Below, piece after piece: positions 7,897-14,888 of a stretch of DNA of 21,247 bases. Source of the stretch: an uncultured Lachnospiraceae bacterium (GTDB taxonomy: Bacteria; Bacillota; Clostridia; Lachnospirales; Lachnospiraceae); NCBI GenBank assembly GCA_900544685.1, contig UQWA01000038.1:1-21247 (forward strand), in the 5' to 3' direction. The first letter of the stretch is position 1, and each line of letters starts with the position of its first letter. Under the pieces are notes generated by a model that was not told the origin of the DNA, ran no database searches, and saw only the letters and a list, made by a program, of their open reading frames with translations. The translations under genes and the position numbers were made by a program.

Positions 7897-9624
7897 ATGG
7901 CCACTGATACAATCGAAAATATGGTACTTTCTAATATTTATGCAGATCTTATTGTCCCTGTTCAATCTGATACAGAGGATTTCCTGAAAAATTACCGTCA
8001 GTATGGCGCCCAGCTTTTTGGCGGACGGCTTGGCATGATACATGTGCCAAGAGAAAAAGACAGTCTGAACCAACGGATTTCCTATTCGTCTATTCCAAAG
8101 CTCTATACTACATTGGATTATGAAAGCCTGACTTCTTCCGGCATCCTGCGGGTGCAAACACAACCTTCCCTTAGTTATCGTGGCAAAGGTGTTCTTCTTG
8201 GTTTTCTTGATACCGGCATTGACTATACCAATCCTGCCTTTCTCACACCGGAAGGACAAACACGGATCCTGGGACTCTGGGATCAGACAGAAACGTCCGG
8301 AACCCCACCATACGATTTAGGATATGGAACTGCCTATACATCAGACGAGATCAACCGGGCACTTCAGACAGATCGTCCATTCGACCTGATTCCTTCTGTG
8401 GATACCAGTGGGCATGGTACTTTTCTGACAGGCGTAGCTGCCGGTTCTCCAGACAGCTCCAGACAGTTTCTGGGAGCTGCACCTGAAGCAGACCTTGCCA
8501 TTGTGAAACTGAAAGAAGCCAAACCCTATCTGCAAGACTATTTTCTGACAAACACAGATCAGCCTGTTTTTCAGGAAACAGACATTATGATGGGGATCCG
8601 CTATCTCGTCATTCTCTCTATTCTTTATGAAAAACCTCTTGTCATCTGTCTGGGACTGGGAACCAACCAGGGAGATCACAGCGGAAACAGTGCACTGGAC
8701 CGTCTGCTTACTTATTATGTAGATTATCAGAACTGTTTTTGTACCTGCGCCGGTGGAAATGAAACCGGTGCGGGACATCATTTTTCTTCTATTGAACCAT
8801 TTTCTTCTGAAAGCACCATAGCCGAGATTGCCGTTCCCTCTGCTCATCCTGGATTCTGCATGGAAATATGGGCAGCTTCTCCGGCTTTATATACTCTTAC
8901 CGTTATATCCCCACTCGGAGAAAGTATATCGGAAATCACACCAAAACAGGGTACACAGATGACCTATCATTTTATTGCTGAACGTTCTGTTCTGGAAGTT
9001 CGATATGAGATTGCTGAATTTAATTCTGGTTTTCAACTGATCTTTCTAAGACTTCTGAATCCGACCGAAGGGATCTGGTCTCTTCGCCTGCGCAACAGCA
9101 GCCAGATTCAGACAAATGTTCATATGTGGCTTCCAATACGGGGACTTCAGCAAAATGATGTATTTTTTCTTGCGCCCGACCCGGATACAACGGTTACCGG
9201 TCCTGGAAATACACCTTCTCTCATAACCCTGGGTGGTTACGATGCGAAAACTGAAAGTATCTGGGCTTCATCCAGCAGAGGCTATACACTGTCCGGACAG
9301 GTCAAACCGGATCTTACTGCTCCTGCCGTGGAAGTCTATGGTCCGTCTCCTTCCCGCCTAAGTACTTCCGGTCTGCCATCTCTGGATTCTTTTACGCGTA
9401 AAACAGGAACTTCCGCAGCTTCTGCCCTGGCAGCAGGTGCCCTTGCCATTCTGATTGACTGGCGTATGGAGCGCAGCAATGACATCTTTCCGTTTCTGAC
9501 CAACCGTTCTGCAAAGAATTATTTAATTCGAGGTGCACGCAGGCGAAATGTATATTCTTATCCCAATCGGGAATGGGGTTATGGAGAACTGGATCTGTAT
9601 GGAGTATTTGAATCACTCCTGTAA
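7897..9624 (+). CDS. Csp-like subtilisin family protease (spore germination protease type)
   Basis: A 575-residue S8 protease with no signal peptide. An N-terminal ~85-residue part resembles a prodomain. The catalytic residues then follow in order: D105 (GFLDTGIDY), H173 (SGHGTFLTG), oxyanion N288 (CAGGNETG) and S506 (KTGTSAAS). About 200 residues lie between the oxyanion Asn and Ser; this is where Csp proteases carry a jelly-roll insert, and beta-rich sequence is seen at about 300-415. In clostridia CspB-type enzymes activate the cortex hydrolase SleC during germination, and some relatives (CspA, CspC) are inactive pseudoproteases; here the triad is intact. AAAGGTGAT precedes the ATG at 7897, so an in-frame TTG at 7858 is not used. 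No sleC or other csp gene is in the window, so the germination role is inferred from architecture. Confidence 0.85.
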   Translation: MATDTIENMVLSNIYADLIVPVQSDTEDFLKNYRQYGAQLFGGRLGMIHVPREKDSLNQRISYSSIPKLYTTLDYESLTSSGILRVQTQPSLSYRGKGVLLGFLDTGIDYTNPAFLTPEGQTRILGLWDQTETSGTPPYDLGYGTAYTSDEINRALQTDRPFDLIPSVDTSGHGTFLTGVAAGSPDSSRQFLGAAPEADLAIVKLKEAKPYLQDYFLTNTDQPVFQETDIMMGIRYLVILSILYEKPLVICLGLGTNQGDHSGNSALDRLLTYYVDYQNCFCTCAGGNETGAGHHFSSIEPFSSESTIAEIAVPSAHPGFCMEIWAASPALYTLTVISPLGESISEITPKQGTQMTYHFIAERSVLEVRYEIAEFNSGFQLIFLRLLNPTEGIWSLRLRNSSQIQTNVHMWLPIRGLQQNDVFFLAPDPDTTVTGPGNTPSLITLGGYDAKTESIWASSSRGYTLSGQVKPDLTAPAVEVYGPSPSRLSTSGLPSLDSFTRKTGTSAASALAAGALAILIDWRMERSNDIFPFLTNRSAKNYLIRGARRRNVYSYPNREWGYGELDLYGVFESLL

Positions 9625-9680
9625 CAAAAGTGAATCTCCTGCATACTGTGAACTGTATAGAAAAACATGGAGGATTTCTC

Positions 9681-9932
9681 ATGAGTGATTTAACAGCAAC
9701 AAACTGCGGATGTGACAATGGATGTAATTCCGGATGTGTTTCAGGTACTAATTCTCTTTTTGGTAACGGAAGTTGCGGATGCTCTATTATCTGGATCATT
9801 CTTCTCCTGAATGTATTCTGTGGCAATGGATGTGGTCAGTCTTCCTGTGGCTGCGGCAGCGACAATAATAACTGTCTTCTAATCCTGTTACTGCTTTTAT
9901 GCTGCAACGGAGACTGTGGTCTGAACTTCTAA
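9681..9932 (+). CDS. Cysteine-rich hydrophobic small protein
   Basis: An 83-residue protein with 14 cysteines (positions 9, 11, 15, 19, 32, 34, 47, 51, 56, 58, 65, 74, 75, 79), about 17 percent, mostly as CGC, GCG and NGC units rich in Gly, Asn and Ser. Two hydrophobic stretches interrupt this: SIIWIILLLNVF at 35-46 and CLLILLLLLCC at 65-75. The GGAGG seven bases before the ATG is ideal. It resembles short high-cysteine proteins annotated as chorion-class-like in clostridia, whose function is not established. It lies 56 bases after the Csp-like gene and is followed by a terminator. A structural, cross-linked or spore/envelope role is a guess. Confidence 0.8.
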   Translation: MSDLTATNCGCDNGCNSGCVSGTNSLFGNGSCGCSIIWIILLLNVFCGNGCGQSSCGCGSDNNNCLLILLLLLCCNGDCGLNF

Positions 9933-9949
9933 ATTTTCTTTTCTCTCAA

Positions 9950-9988
9950 AAGAGGTGTGTGCCCTAAATGCGACACACACCTTTTTTC
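9950..9988 (+). terminator. Intrinsic terminator after the cysteine-rich gene
   Basis: AGGTGTGTG (9953-9961) pairs with CACACACCT (9974-9982) around a 12-base loop, followed by a run of T residues. The stem is flanked by A and T runs, so it can also stop minus-strand transcripts coming from the small gene at 10003. Confidence 0.9.
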
Positions 9989-10002
9989 CTGCATATGATT
10001 CT

Positions 10003-10167
10003 TTACCTTTTTGCATTTCCCTGATAATCTTCCGATTTCGAATTCTTTCTCTGTGACTGCCTTTGCTGCTTCTGTGCTTTTTGCTGTTCTTTTTCCATTT
10101 TCTGTCTCAGACATTCTTCATCTATCTCATAAAATGCATTTCCATCAATTACAATATGGGTTTTCAT
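10003..10167 (-). CDS. Small charged protein, function unknown
   Basis: A 54-residue protein starting MKTHIVIDGNAFYEIDEEC, with a short ordered-looking head and a Lys/Gln/Glu-rich helical tail (about 22-54) ending in GNAKR. The head looks like a conserved small-protein family of Lachnospiraceae as far as I recall, but I can name no function. Start choice is uncertain: the ATG at 10167 has only a weak GGA upstream, while an in-frame ATG at 10191 adds MGEDEPEK without a clear ribosome binding site. It lies opposite and divergent to the 10294 gene and ends just before the bidirectional hairpin at 9950-9988. It fills most of the otherwise gene-free stretch 9933-10293. Confidence 0.55.
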   Translation of the reverse strand: MKTHIVIDGNAFYEIDEECLRQKMEKEQQKAQKQQRQSQRKNSKSEDYQGNAKR

Positions 10168-10231
10168 CTTTTCCGGTTCATCCTCTCCCATTCATTTATA
10201 CTGTTAAGATATGTATACAGAGAAACCATTG

Positions 10232-10252
10232 TGTATTTCTATCAGAAATACA
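10232..10252. repeat. Perfect 9-bp inverted repeat between divergent small genes
   Basis: TGTATTTCT, spacer ATC, AGAAATACA: a 21-base perfect palindrome in the spacer between the minus-strand small gene and the plus-strand 108-residue gene. It has no T tract and sits just upstream of a possible -10 (TATACT, 10269-10274), so a regulator-binding site is likelier than a terminator. Confidence 0.6.
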
Positions 10253-10293
10253 TTCTGCCCTTTCTGCATATACTAAACAAAAAGAGGATTTTT

Positions 10294-10620
10294 ATGGAAC
10301 AAAATCATGATAATGGCATTCCTGCCGTAGATCAGATTGCCAATGGCGGCAACCTTCAGATGTATAAAGCGGTAATCCCGTATCTGCCAACAGCCATGCA
10401 GAAAAACTGTATTCTAATGATTAAAATGATGGAGATGAACAATCTGGTGTCCTACTATAACAGTCCCATGTCTGCCTGCTCTGCTTCTTCGAAAAATATC
10501 AGTCCTGAAGATCTTCTGTCTGAGATCAGGCAATATGGAAGTGATACACAGAATCTGCAAATTGATCAGATACTAAATCTGCTCTCTGCTGTGAAACTGT
10601 ATCAGACTTACTGTGAATAA
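10294..10620 (+). CDS. Small soluble protein, function unknown (108 aa)
   Basis: I do not recognise this protein with confidence. It is 108 residues with no signal peptide or membrane segment. The central part (about 20-55, MYKAVIPYLPTAMQKNC...MMEMNNLVSYY) is an amphipathic, methionine-rich helical region. The C-terminal part is also helical (SPEDLLSEIRQYG; DQILNLLSAVKLYQTY). AGAGGA lies six bases before the ATG at 10294. A much longer in-frame extension back to 10063 is hydrophobic noise overlapping the minus-strand gene and is rejected. It is followed after 26 bases by another small gene, so the two probably form an operon. A sporulation link is only suggested by neighbours. Confidence 0.75.
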   Translation: MEQNHDNGIPAVDQIANGGNLQMYKAVIPYLPTAMQKNCILMIKMMEMNNLVSYYNSPMSACSASSKNISPEDLLSEIRQYGSDTQNLQIDQILNLLSAVKLYQTYCE

Positions 10621-10646
10621 TCGCATACTAGCCGAAAGGAGTAACT

Positions 10647-10934
10647 ATGGATTCTAACTGGATGCATGATCAGTCCCTCTCTGGGATTGATCCTCGTAAA
10701 CTGGAACAGTTATCTGCCCTTGCACAGCAGGGGAAAGGGTTAGGACAAAAAGAGCTGCTGCCATTTCTACTGGCAGCAGCTTCAAAATCAGAAAAACAAC
10801 ATATAAATTTTTCCTCTGCTGAAACTCAAATGATTCTCTCCGTTCTGAAAAAGAATAAATCTCCGGAAGAACAGTCACGAATCGACCGTGTTGTACAGCT
10901 TTTTCAACAAATGCAGAACCGTTCCCGTCACTGA
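10647..10934 (+). CDS. Small soluble protein, function unknown (95 aa)
   Basis: A 95-residue hydrophilic helical protein. Visible blocks are GIDPRKLEQLSALAQQGKGL, then ELLPFLLAAAS, then FSSAETQMILSVLKKNKSPEEQSRIDRVVQLFQQM. The layout of a helical head followed by a helix-turn-helix-like helical pair with an SPEEQ turn resembles small clostridial hypothetical proteins, but I know no assigned function. AAAGGAG lies five bases upstream of the ATG. It shares helical character and the SPE[ED] turn with the preceding 108-residue protein, which may hint at an old duplication or interacting partners. Its stop codon overlaps the 3' end of the convergent cinA gene by seven bases. Confidence 0.75.
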   Translation: MDSNWMHDQSLSGIDPRKLEQLSALAQQGKGLGQKELLPFLLAAASKSEKQHINFSSAETQMILSVLKKNKSPEEQSRIDRVVQLFQQMQNRSRH

Positions 10935-12082
10935 TCAGCCAGGATACACTCACGCAGTAACAACAATGCAGACACTGCTGACTGTTCCCTGATCTGGCTG
11001 CGGTTTCCTTTGAACTGATATTCTCTTACAACAGTTCTGTTCTTATAACAGCAGCCAATATATACCAGACCAACTGGTTTTCCTTCTTCTGCTGCCGGTC
11101 CGGCAAGTCCTGTCAATGAGATACAGACATCCGATCCGGTAGCAAAGACTCCGTTCTTCGCCATCTCTTTTGCCGTACGTTCGCTGACTGCACCATATTC
11201 CTTCAGAGTTGTTTTCTTTACTTCCAAAAGTTTTCTCTTTGCTCTGTTACAGTAAGTCACAAATCCCTGTTTGAATACCTCAGAAGCTCCAGGTACAGCT
11301 GTAAATTTAGCAGCCAGAAGCCCCCCTGTCAATGATTCTGCCGTTGTAAGTGTCAAATCCCGTTCCTTCAAAAGACTCAGCACCGATGCTTCCAGTGTCA
11401 CAGCATCATCTGTGGTATAAACCTGATCTCCGAATTTCTCAAGGAATGCTTTGAGAACCGGTTTTAATGTCTTCTTGGCAACATGCTCTTCAACAGCACG
11501 TGTTCGAATTCTGACAACCACCTCGCCTGTACAGGCAGTGACCGTAATATCTGTCTCAGGATTTTTCTTCAGAATCTCTGCAGACAGCTTCTTTGCTACA
11601 CTCTCCTGCTTTCCACAGATCTTGACAGTTGCTGAATATACAATATCTTTCTGTTCCTTCTGAAGCATCTTTAACAGTTCTTTTTCAAAGATTCCATGCA
11701 GATCTTCTTCATTGCCCGGAAGCAGAATCGCAGTTTTATCCTTCTTATGCATCACCAGACCAGAACAGGTTCCTCCATGACGTTCCAGAACCATATCGGT
11801 ATCTGCCTTCTGCGCATCTTCTTGCTTGAGAACTTTCCCTGCAATCACTGCCCTGACCAACTCAAGATCTTCGCAGTCCATACATAGTACCATAATGACG
11901 GAAGTTCGATCCAGTGCTGCCTGAATCATATCGGCAAGATGAATGTTCTTTCTGCTTACTCTCATACATCCCACCACCGGTGATCCAATCTGTGCGCACT
12001 TTTCCATAATATATGCTGTCTGTGTATCAGAACAATTACCCGGCAACAAATCTGTTTCTACTGAAATCAACTCTATGTCCAT
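10928..12082 (-). CDS. cinA: CinA-like protein: degenerate N-terminal domain plus NMN-amidohydrolase-type C-terminal domain
   Basis: A 384-residue CinA/PncC-family protein. The C-terminal ~160 residues match the nicotinamide mononucleotide deamidase domain of the pyridine nucleotide salvage cycle: TAESLTGGLLAAKF at about 247-260, FVTYCNRAKRKLL, YGAVSERTAKEMA and SLTGLAGPA...KPVGLVYIG. The N-terminal half has the position of a molybdopterin-binding-like (MoCF) domain but lacks the usual GGLGPTxDD-type motif, and GTELLLG is changed to ETDLLPG. The ATG at 12082 is preceded by GGAGG at five bases; a GTG four codons upstream overlaps that site and is not chosen. It is the last gene of the yicC operon, 55 bases after pgsA. 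In many relatives recA comes next; here a convergent gene follows instead. Confidence 0.85.
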   Translation of the reverse strand: MDIELISVETDLLPGNCSDTQTAYIMEKCAQIGSPVVGCMRVSRKNIHLADMIQAALDRTSVIMVLCMDCEDLELVRAVIAGKVLKQEDAQKADTDMVLERHGGTCSGLVMHKKDKTAILLPGNEEDLHGIFEKELLKMLQKEQKDIVYSATVKICGKQESVAKKLSAEILKKNPETDITVTACTGEVVVRIRTRAVEEHVAKKTLKPVLKAFLEKFGDQVYTTDDAVTLEASVLSLLKERDLTLTTAESLTGGLLAAKFTAVPGASEVFKQGFVTYCNRAKRKLLEVKKTTLKEYGAVSERTAKEMAKNGVFATGSDVCISLTGLAGPAAEEGKPVGLVYIGCCYKNRTVVREYQFKGNRSQIREQSAVSALLLLRECILADQ

Positions 12083-12137
12083 TTTATCCTCCACTGAGTT
12101 TTCCGACTCTTTTTATCTATCTCTTATCAGACTGAAA

Positions 12138-12674
12138 CTATGACTGCATACTCAATACTTTCTTATTCTTCCAGATATAGTCAACCAGTGATACTACTGT
12201 AAGAATCAAAGCAATCCACATGAAGAGATTCTCAAGCACAGTGAATACTCCACCCAGATTGGCAATCAGCAGGATGATCATGATCATCTGTGATACAGTT
12301 TTGAACTTTCCCCACCAGCTTGCCGCTATAACTATTCCGTTATCCGCTGCAATCAGACGAAATCCGCTGATTGCAAACTCTCGGCTGATAATAATGATCA
12401 CCATCCATGCTGGAAGACGATCCATAGATACCAGACAGATCATTGCTGCACTGACCAGCAGTTTATCTGCCAGCGGATCCATAAATTTTCCAAAATTGGT
12501 CACCAGATGATTCTTTCTGGCAATGTAACCATCCAGAAAGTCTGTGATACTGGCAATAATAAAAATAGTAAGTGCTGCAAATCTTCCTTTTCCATCCGGT
12601 GCGATCTGCATAATCATAACAAATGGAATAATCAGAAACATTCTGATTGATGTTAACGTATTAGGCAAATTCAT
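12138..12674 (-). CDS. pgsA: CDP-diacylglycerol--glycerol-3-phosphate 3-phosphatidyltransferase
   Basis: Integral membrane enzyme making phosphatidylglycerol phosphate, the committed step to phosphatidylglycerol and cardiolipin. The CDP-alcohol phosphotransferase signature is complete: D45, D48-G49, A52-R53, G62, D66 and D70. The 178-residue length with about five hydrophobic segments is normal. The start overlaps the end of rimO by 14 bases, with GGAGAG inside rimO serving as ribosome binding site, so translation is likely coupled. Its product is the glycerol phosphate donor for LtaS-type enzymes such as the one encoded at 1616-3421, though the two genes are not linked. Confidence 0.95.
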   Translation of the reverse strand: MNLPNTLTSIRMFLIIPFVMIMQIAPDGKGRFAALTIFIIASITDFLDGYIARKNHLVTNFGKFMDPLADKLLVSAAMICLVSMDRLPAWMVIIIISREFAISGFRLIAADNGIVIAASWWGKFKTVSQMIMIILLIANLGGVFTVLENLFMWIALILTVVSLVDYIWKNKKVLSMQS

Positions 12675-13995
12675 TTTCCAACTCTCCTGTCAAATCGTAT
12701 TCCAGTGCTCCGGTGATCTTCACTTTTGCGAAGTCTCCGGACATCAGCGTCTCTGCGGTATCAATAAACAGATAACCGTCAATTCCCGGTGCGTCTGCAT
12801 AGGTGCGTGCCACATATACATTCTCATCAGAGAGATAGCCTTCCACCATGGCAAACATAGTTCTTCCTATCTTCTCTTCATTCTTATCCAGGGATACCTC
12901 CTGCTGAAGCTCCATCAGTTCTTCCTGACGGTCTTTTTTTATTTCTTCATCGATCTGATCTTCCATAGTTGCGGCAGGCGTATCCTCTTCCTGAGAGTAA
13001 GTGAAAACTCCCAGACGGTCAAATTCCATCTCGTCCACAAAAGCCATCAATTCTTCATGATCTTCCTGTGTTTCTCCGGGGAATCCGGTAATCAGCGTAG
13101 TGCGAAGGGCAATATCTGGTATCTCCTTTCGAAGCTTCCCAATGATCTCTTCTAACTGTGCTCTGGTTGTTCTGCGTCCCATTCGCTTCAGGATACGGTC
13201 ACTGGCATGCTGAATCGGCAGATCCAGATAATGGCAGATTTTCTTCTCATCCCGAATGGTCTCAATCAGTTCATCATAAATCTCTTCTGGATAACAATAC
13301 AGTACCCTGATCCAGCGGATCCCTTTTATCTCACATAACTTCTTCAACAGAATATGGAGTGACTTCTTTCCATAAATATCTGTTCCGTAAAGGGTTGTCT
13401 CCTGAGCAACCAGAATCAATTCCTTTACTCCCTGATCTGCCAGATCCTGTGCTTCTTTTAACAGCCGTTCCATCGGGACACTTCGATAATTGCCACGGAT
13501 CTTAGGGATAATACAATAAGTACAATGCTTGTCACATCCTTCTGCAATCTTCAGATGTGCATAATGACCGCCTGTGGTTACCACACGCTTTGCATCAATC
13601 TCGACCAGACGATCCACATCCTGAATATCCAGTTCTTTTTGACCTGCCAGTACTTTCTCAATCACGTCAAATATCTCATCATGTGCTGTAGTACCGATAA
13701 CCGCATCTACTTCTTTGATCTCGTCAATAATCTCCTGTTTATAACGCTGTGCCAGACATCCTGTTACAATCAATGCCTTGCAGCTTCCTGACTTACGATA
13801 TTCTGCCATCTCCAGAATGTTCTGTATGCTTTCTTCTTTCGCATCATGAATAAAGCAACAGGTATTAATAACGATTACATCTGCCTGTGTCTCATCATCT
13901 GTCAGGGTAAATCCCTTCTGCGTTAGAAGACCGAGCATTTGTTCTGAATCTACCAGATTTTTATCACACCCTAGTGATATGAATAAAATATTCAT
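12661..13995 (-). CDS. rimO: Ribosomal protein S12 methylthiotransferase
   Basis: Radical-SAM enzyme that methylthiolates the conserved aspartate of ribosomal protein S12. The 444-residue chain has the three parts of the family. The N-terminal UPF0004 domain carries cluster cysteines C10, C46 and C80. The radical SAM domain has CxxxCxxC at C154, C158 and C161. The C-terminal TRAM domain spans about 375-444. The N-terminus NILFISLGCDKNLVDSE favours RimO over MiaB. The start lies three bases after the stop of the HdeD-like gene, whose last codons supply GAGGAG. Confidence 0.95.
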   Translation of the reverse strand: MNILFISLGCDKNLVDSEQMLGLLTQKGFTLTDDETQADVIVINTCCFIHDAKEESIQNILEMAEYRKSGSCKALIVTGCLAQRYKQEIIDEIKEVDAVIGTTAHDEIFDVIEKVLAGQKELDIQDVDRLVEIDAKRVVTTGGHYAHLKIAEGCDKHCTYCIIPKIRGNYRSVPMERLLKEAQDLADQGVKELILVAQETTLYGTDIYGKKSLHILLKKLCEIKGIRWIRVLYCYPEEIYDELIETIRDEKKICHYLDLPIQHASDRILKRMGRRTTRAQLEEIIGKLRKEIPDIALRTTLITGFPGETQEDHEELMAFVDEMEFDRLGVFTYSQEEDTPAATMEDQIDEEIKKDRQEELMELQQEVSLDKNEEKIGRTMFAMVEGYLSDENVYVARTYADAPGIDGYLFIDTAETLMSGDFAKVKITGALEYDLTGELENEFA

Positions 13996-13998
13996 CCA

Positions 13999-14862
13999 TT
14001 ACTCCTCATCCGGTGCCTCTGTCTCTTCTTCTGTCACCGTCTCTGTTTCCTCATTATTGCTTTCTGTTCTGTCTTCGAATTCTTCATTTTGTATATCTGC
14101 TGCTTCTTCTGACTCTACCTCACAGTCACCGTATACCTGAAGATCCCCTTTTCCATTATCTTTTTCTTCTTTTGCTGCCTTCTTACGGAAAAATGTGCTG
14201 CTTCCCACAATCTTGGATTTTTTCTTTTCCCTATGACTATTATCCTCTTCTGAAGCCTCCATATCGATAATGCCTGCTTCTTTCGTGGATACCGCATATG
14301 GATCTGCCGGCATTCTCTTCAGTCTGCGGAAACAGATTCCGGTCCAGAAAATGCTGATCAGATTTCCTATTCCGTCTACAAGCAGAGATGCTCCCGTAAG
14401 AATCACCACTACATGCTGCTGTTCATCAAATGGATTGGCAACCAGCATAGCTCCCATAACAAGAAGAACCAGTGCCCATGCCAGCATGATATACCATCTG
14501 ACTGCTCCCAGCTTCTTCAGATCAAGTGCACTCTGTATTTTTACAATGCCTCCCAGCAATGCCACAATTCCCATGGCAAACGGAATAATCTCAAGCATGT
14601 ATTCCATCTTCATCAGAATATAACATCCTGTTGAGATACATACAACTCCAATCACAAGATCTGGCTGCATTACATTCATAAAACGATCCCTTGTAAAATA
14701 CAGAATCATATGTGCACCGCCGAATATAATCATACCGATTCCAAATACAAAGCAAAAGGTATGTACTGATATGTCCGGCCAGATAACCAGCACCAGTCCC
14801 AGCACAATATAGGCAACTGACAGCAGACAAAAGCTTTTCTTTACTTCTCTGCCATTCTCCAT
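13999..14862 (-). CDS. HdeD/DUF308 family membrane protein with long acidic tail
   Basis: A 287-residue protein. The first ~175 residues form about six transmembrane helices in the paired, repeated pattern of the HdeD/DUF308 family (helices near 10-30, 34-54, 66-85, 88-107, 120-141, 146-171). The remaining ~110 residues are hydrophilic: first basic (REKKKSKIV, RKKAAKEEK), then strongly acidic and Glu/Thr-rich to the end (ETETVTEEETEAPDEE). HdeD in E. coli is linked to acid resistance, but the clostridial members have no assigned role. GGAGGAAG precedes the ATG. It lies between rpoZ and rimO in an otherwise housekeeping operon, 26 and 3 bases from its neighbours. Confidence 0.85.
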   Translation of the reverse strand: MENGREVKKSFCLLSVAYIVLGLVLVIWPDISVHTFCFVFGIGMIIFGGAHMILYFTRDRFMNVMQPDLVIGVVCISTGCYILMKMEYMLEIIPFAMGIVALLGGIVKIQSALDLKKLGAVRWYIMLAWALVLLVMGAMLVANPFDEQQHVVVILTGASLLVDGIGNLISIFWTGICFRRLKRMPADPYAVSTKEAGIIDMEASEEDNSHREKKKSKIVGSSTFFRKKAAKEEKDNGKGDLQVYGDCEVESEEAADIQNEEFEDRTESNNEETETVTEEETEAPDEE

Positions 14863-14888
14863 AATCTTCCTCCGGCGCAGATCTGTCG

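Noticed and set aside
10063..10293. N-terminal extension of the 108-residue protein with a hydrophobic leader
   Set aside because: No ribosome binding site, runs opposite to a likely minus-strand gene, and is Phe/Leu-rich shadow sequence; the ATG at 10294 has a good AGAGGA.
12083..12137. Terminator between pgsA and cinA
   Set aside because: Only a four-base stem (GAGT/ACTC) without a T run; cinA is more likely in the same operon.
12544..13155. Plus-strand 203-codon frame opposite pgsA and rimO
   Set aside because: Spans two well-supported genes on the other strand and encodes a Phe/Leu/Ile-rich chain with no recognisable domain.
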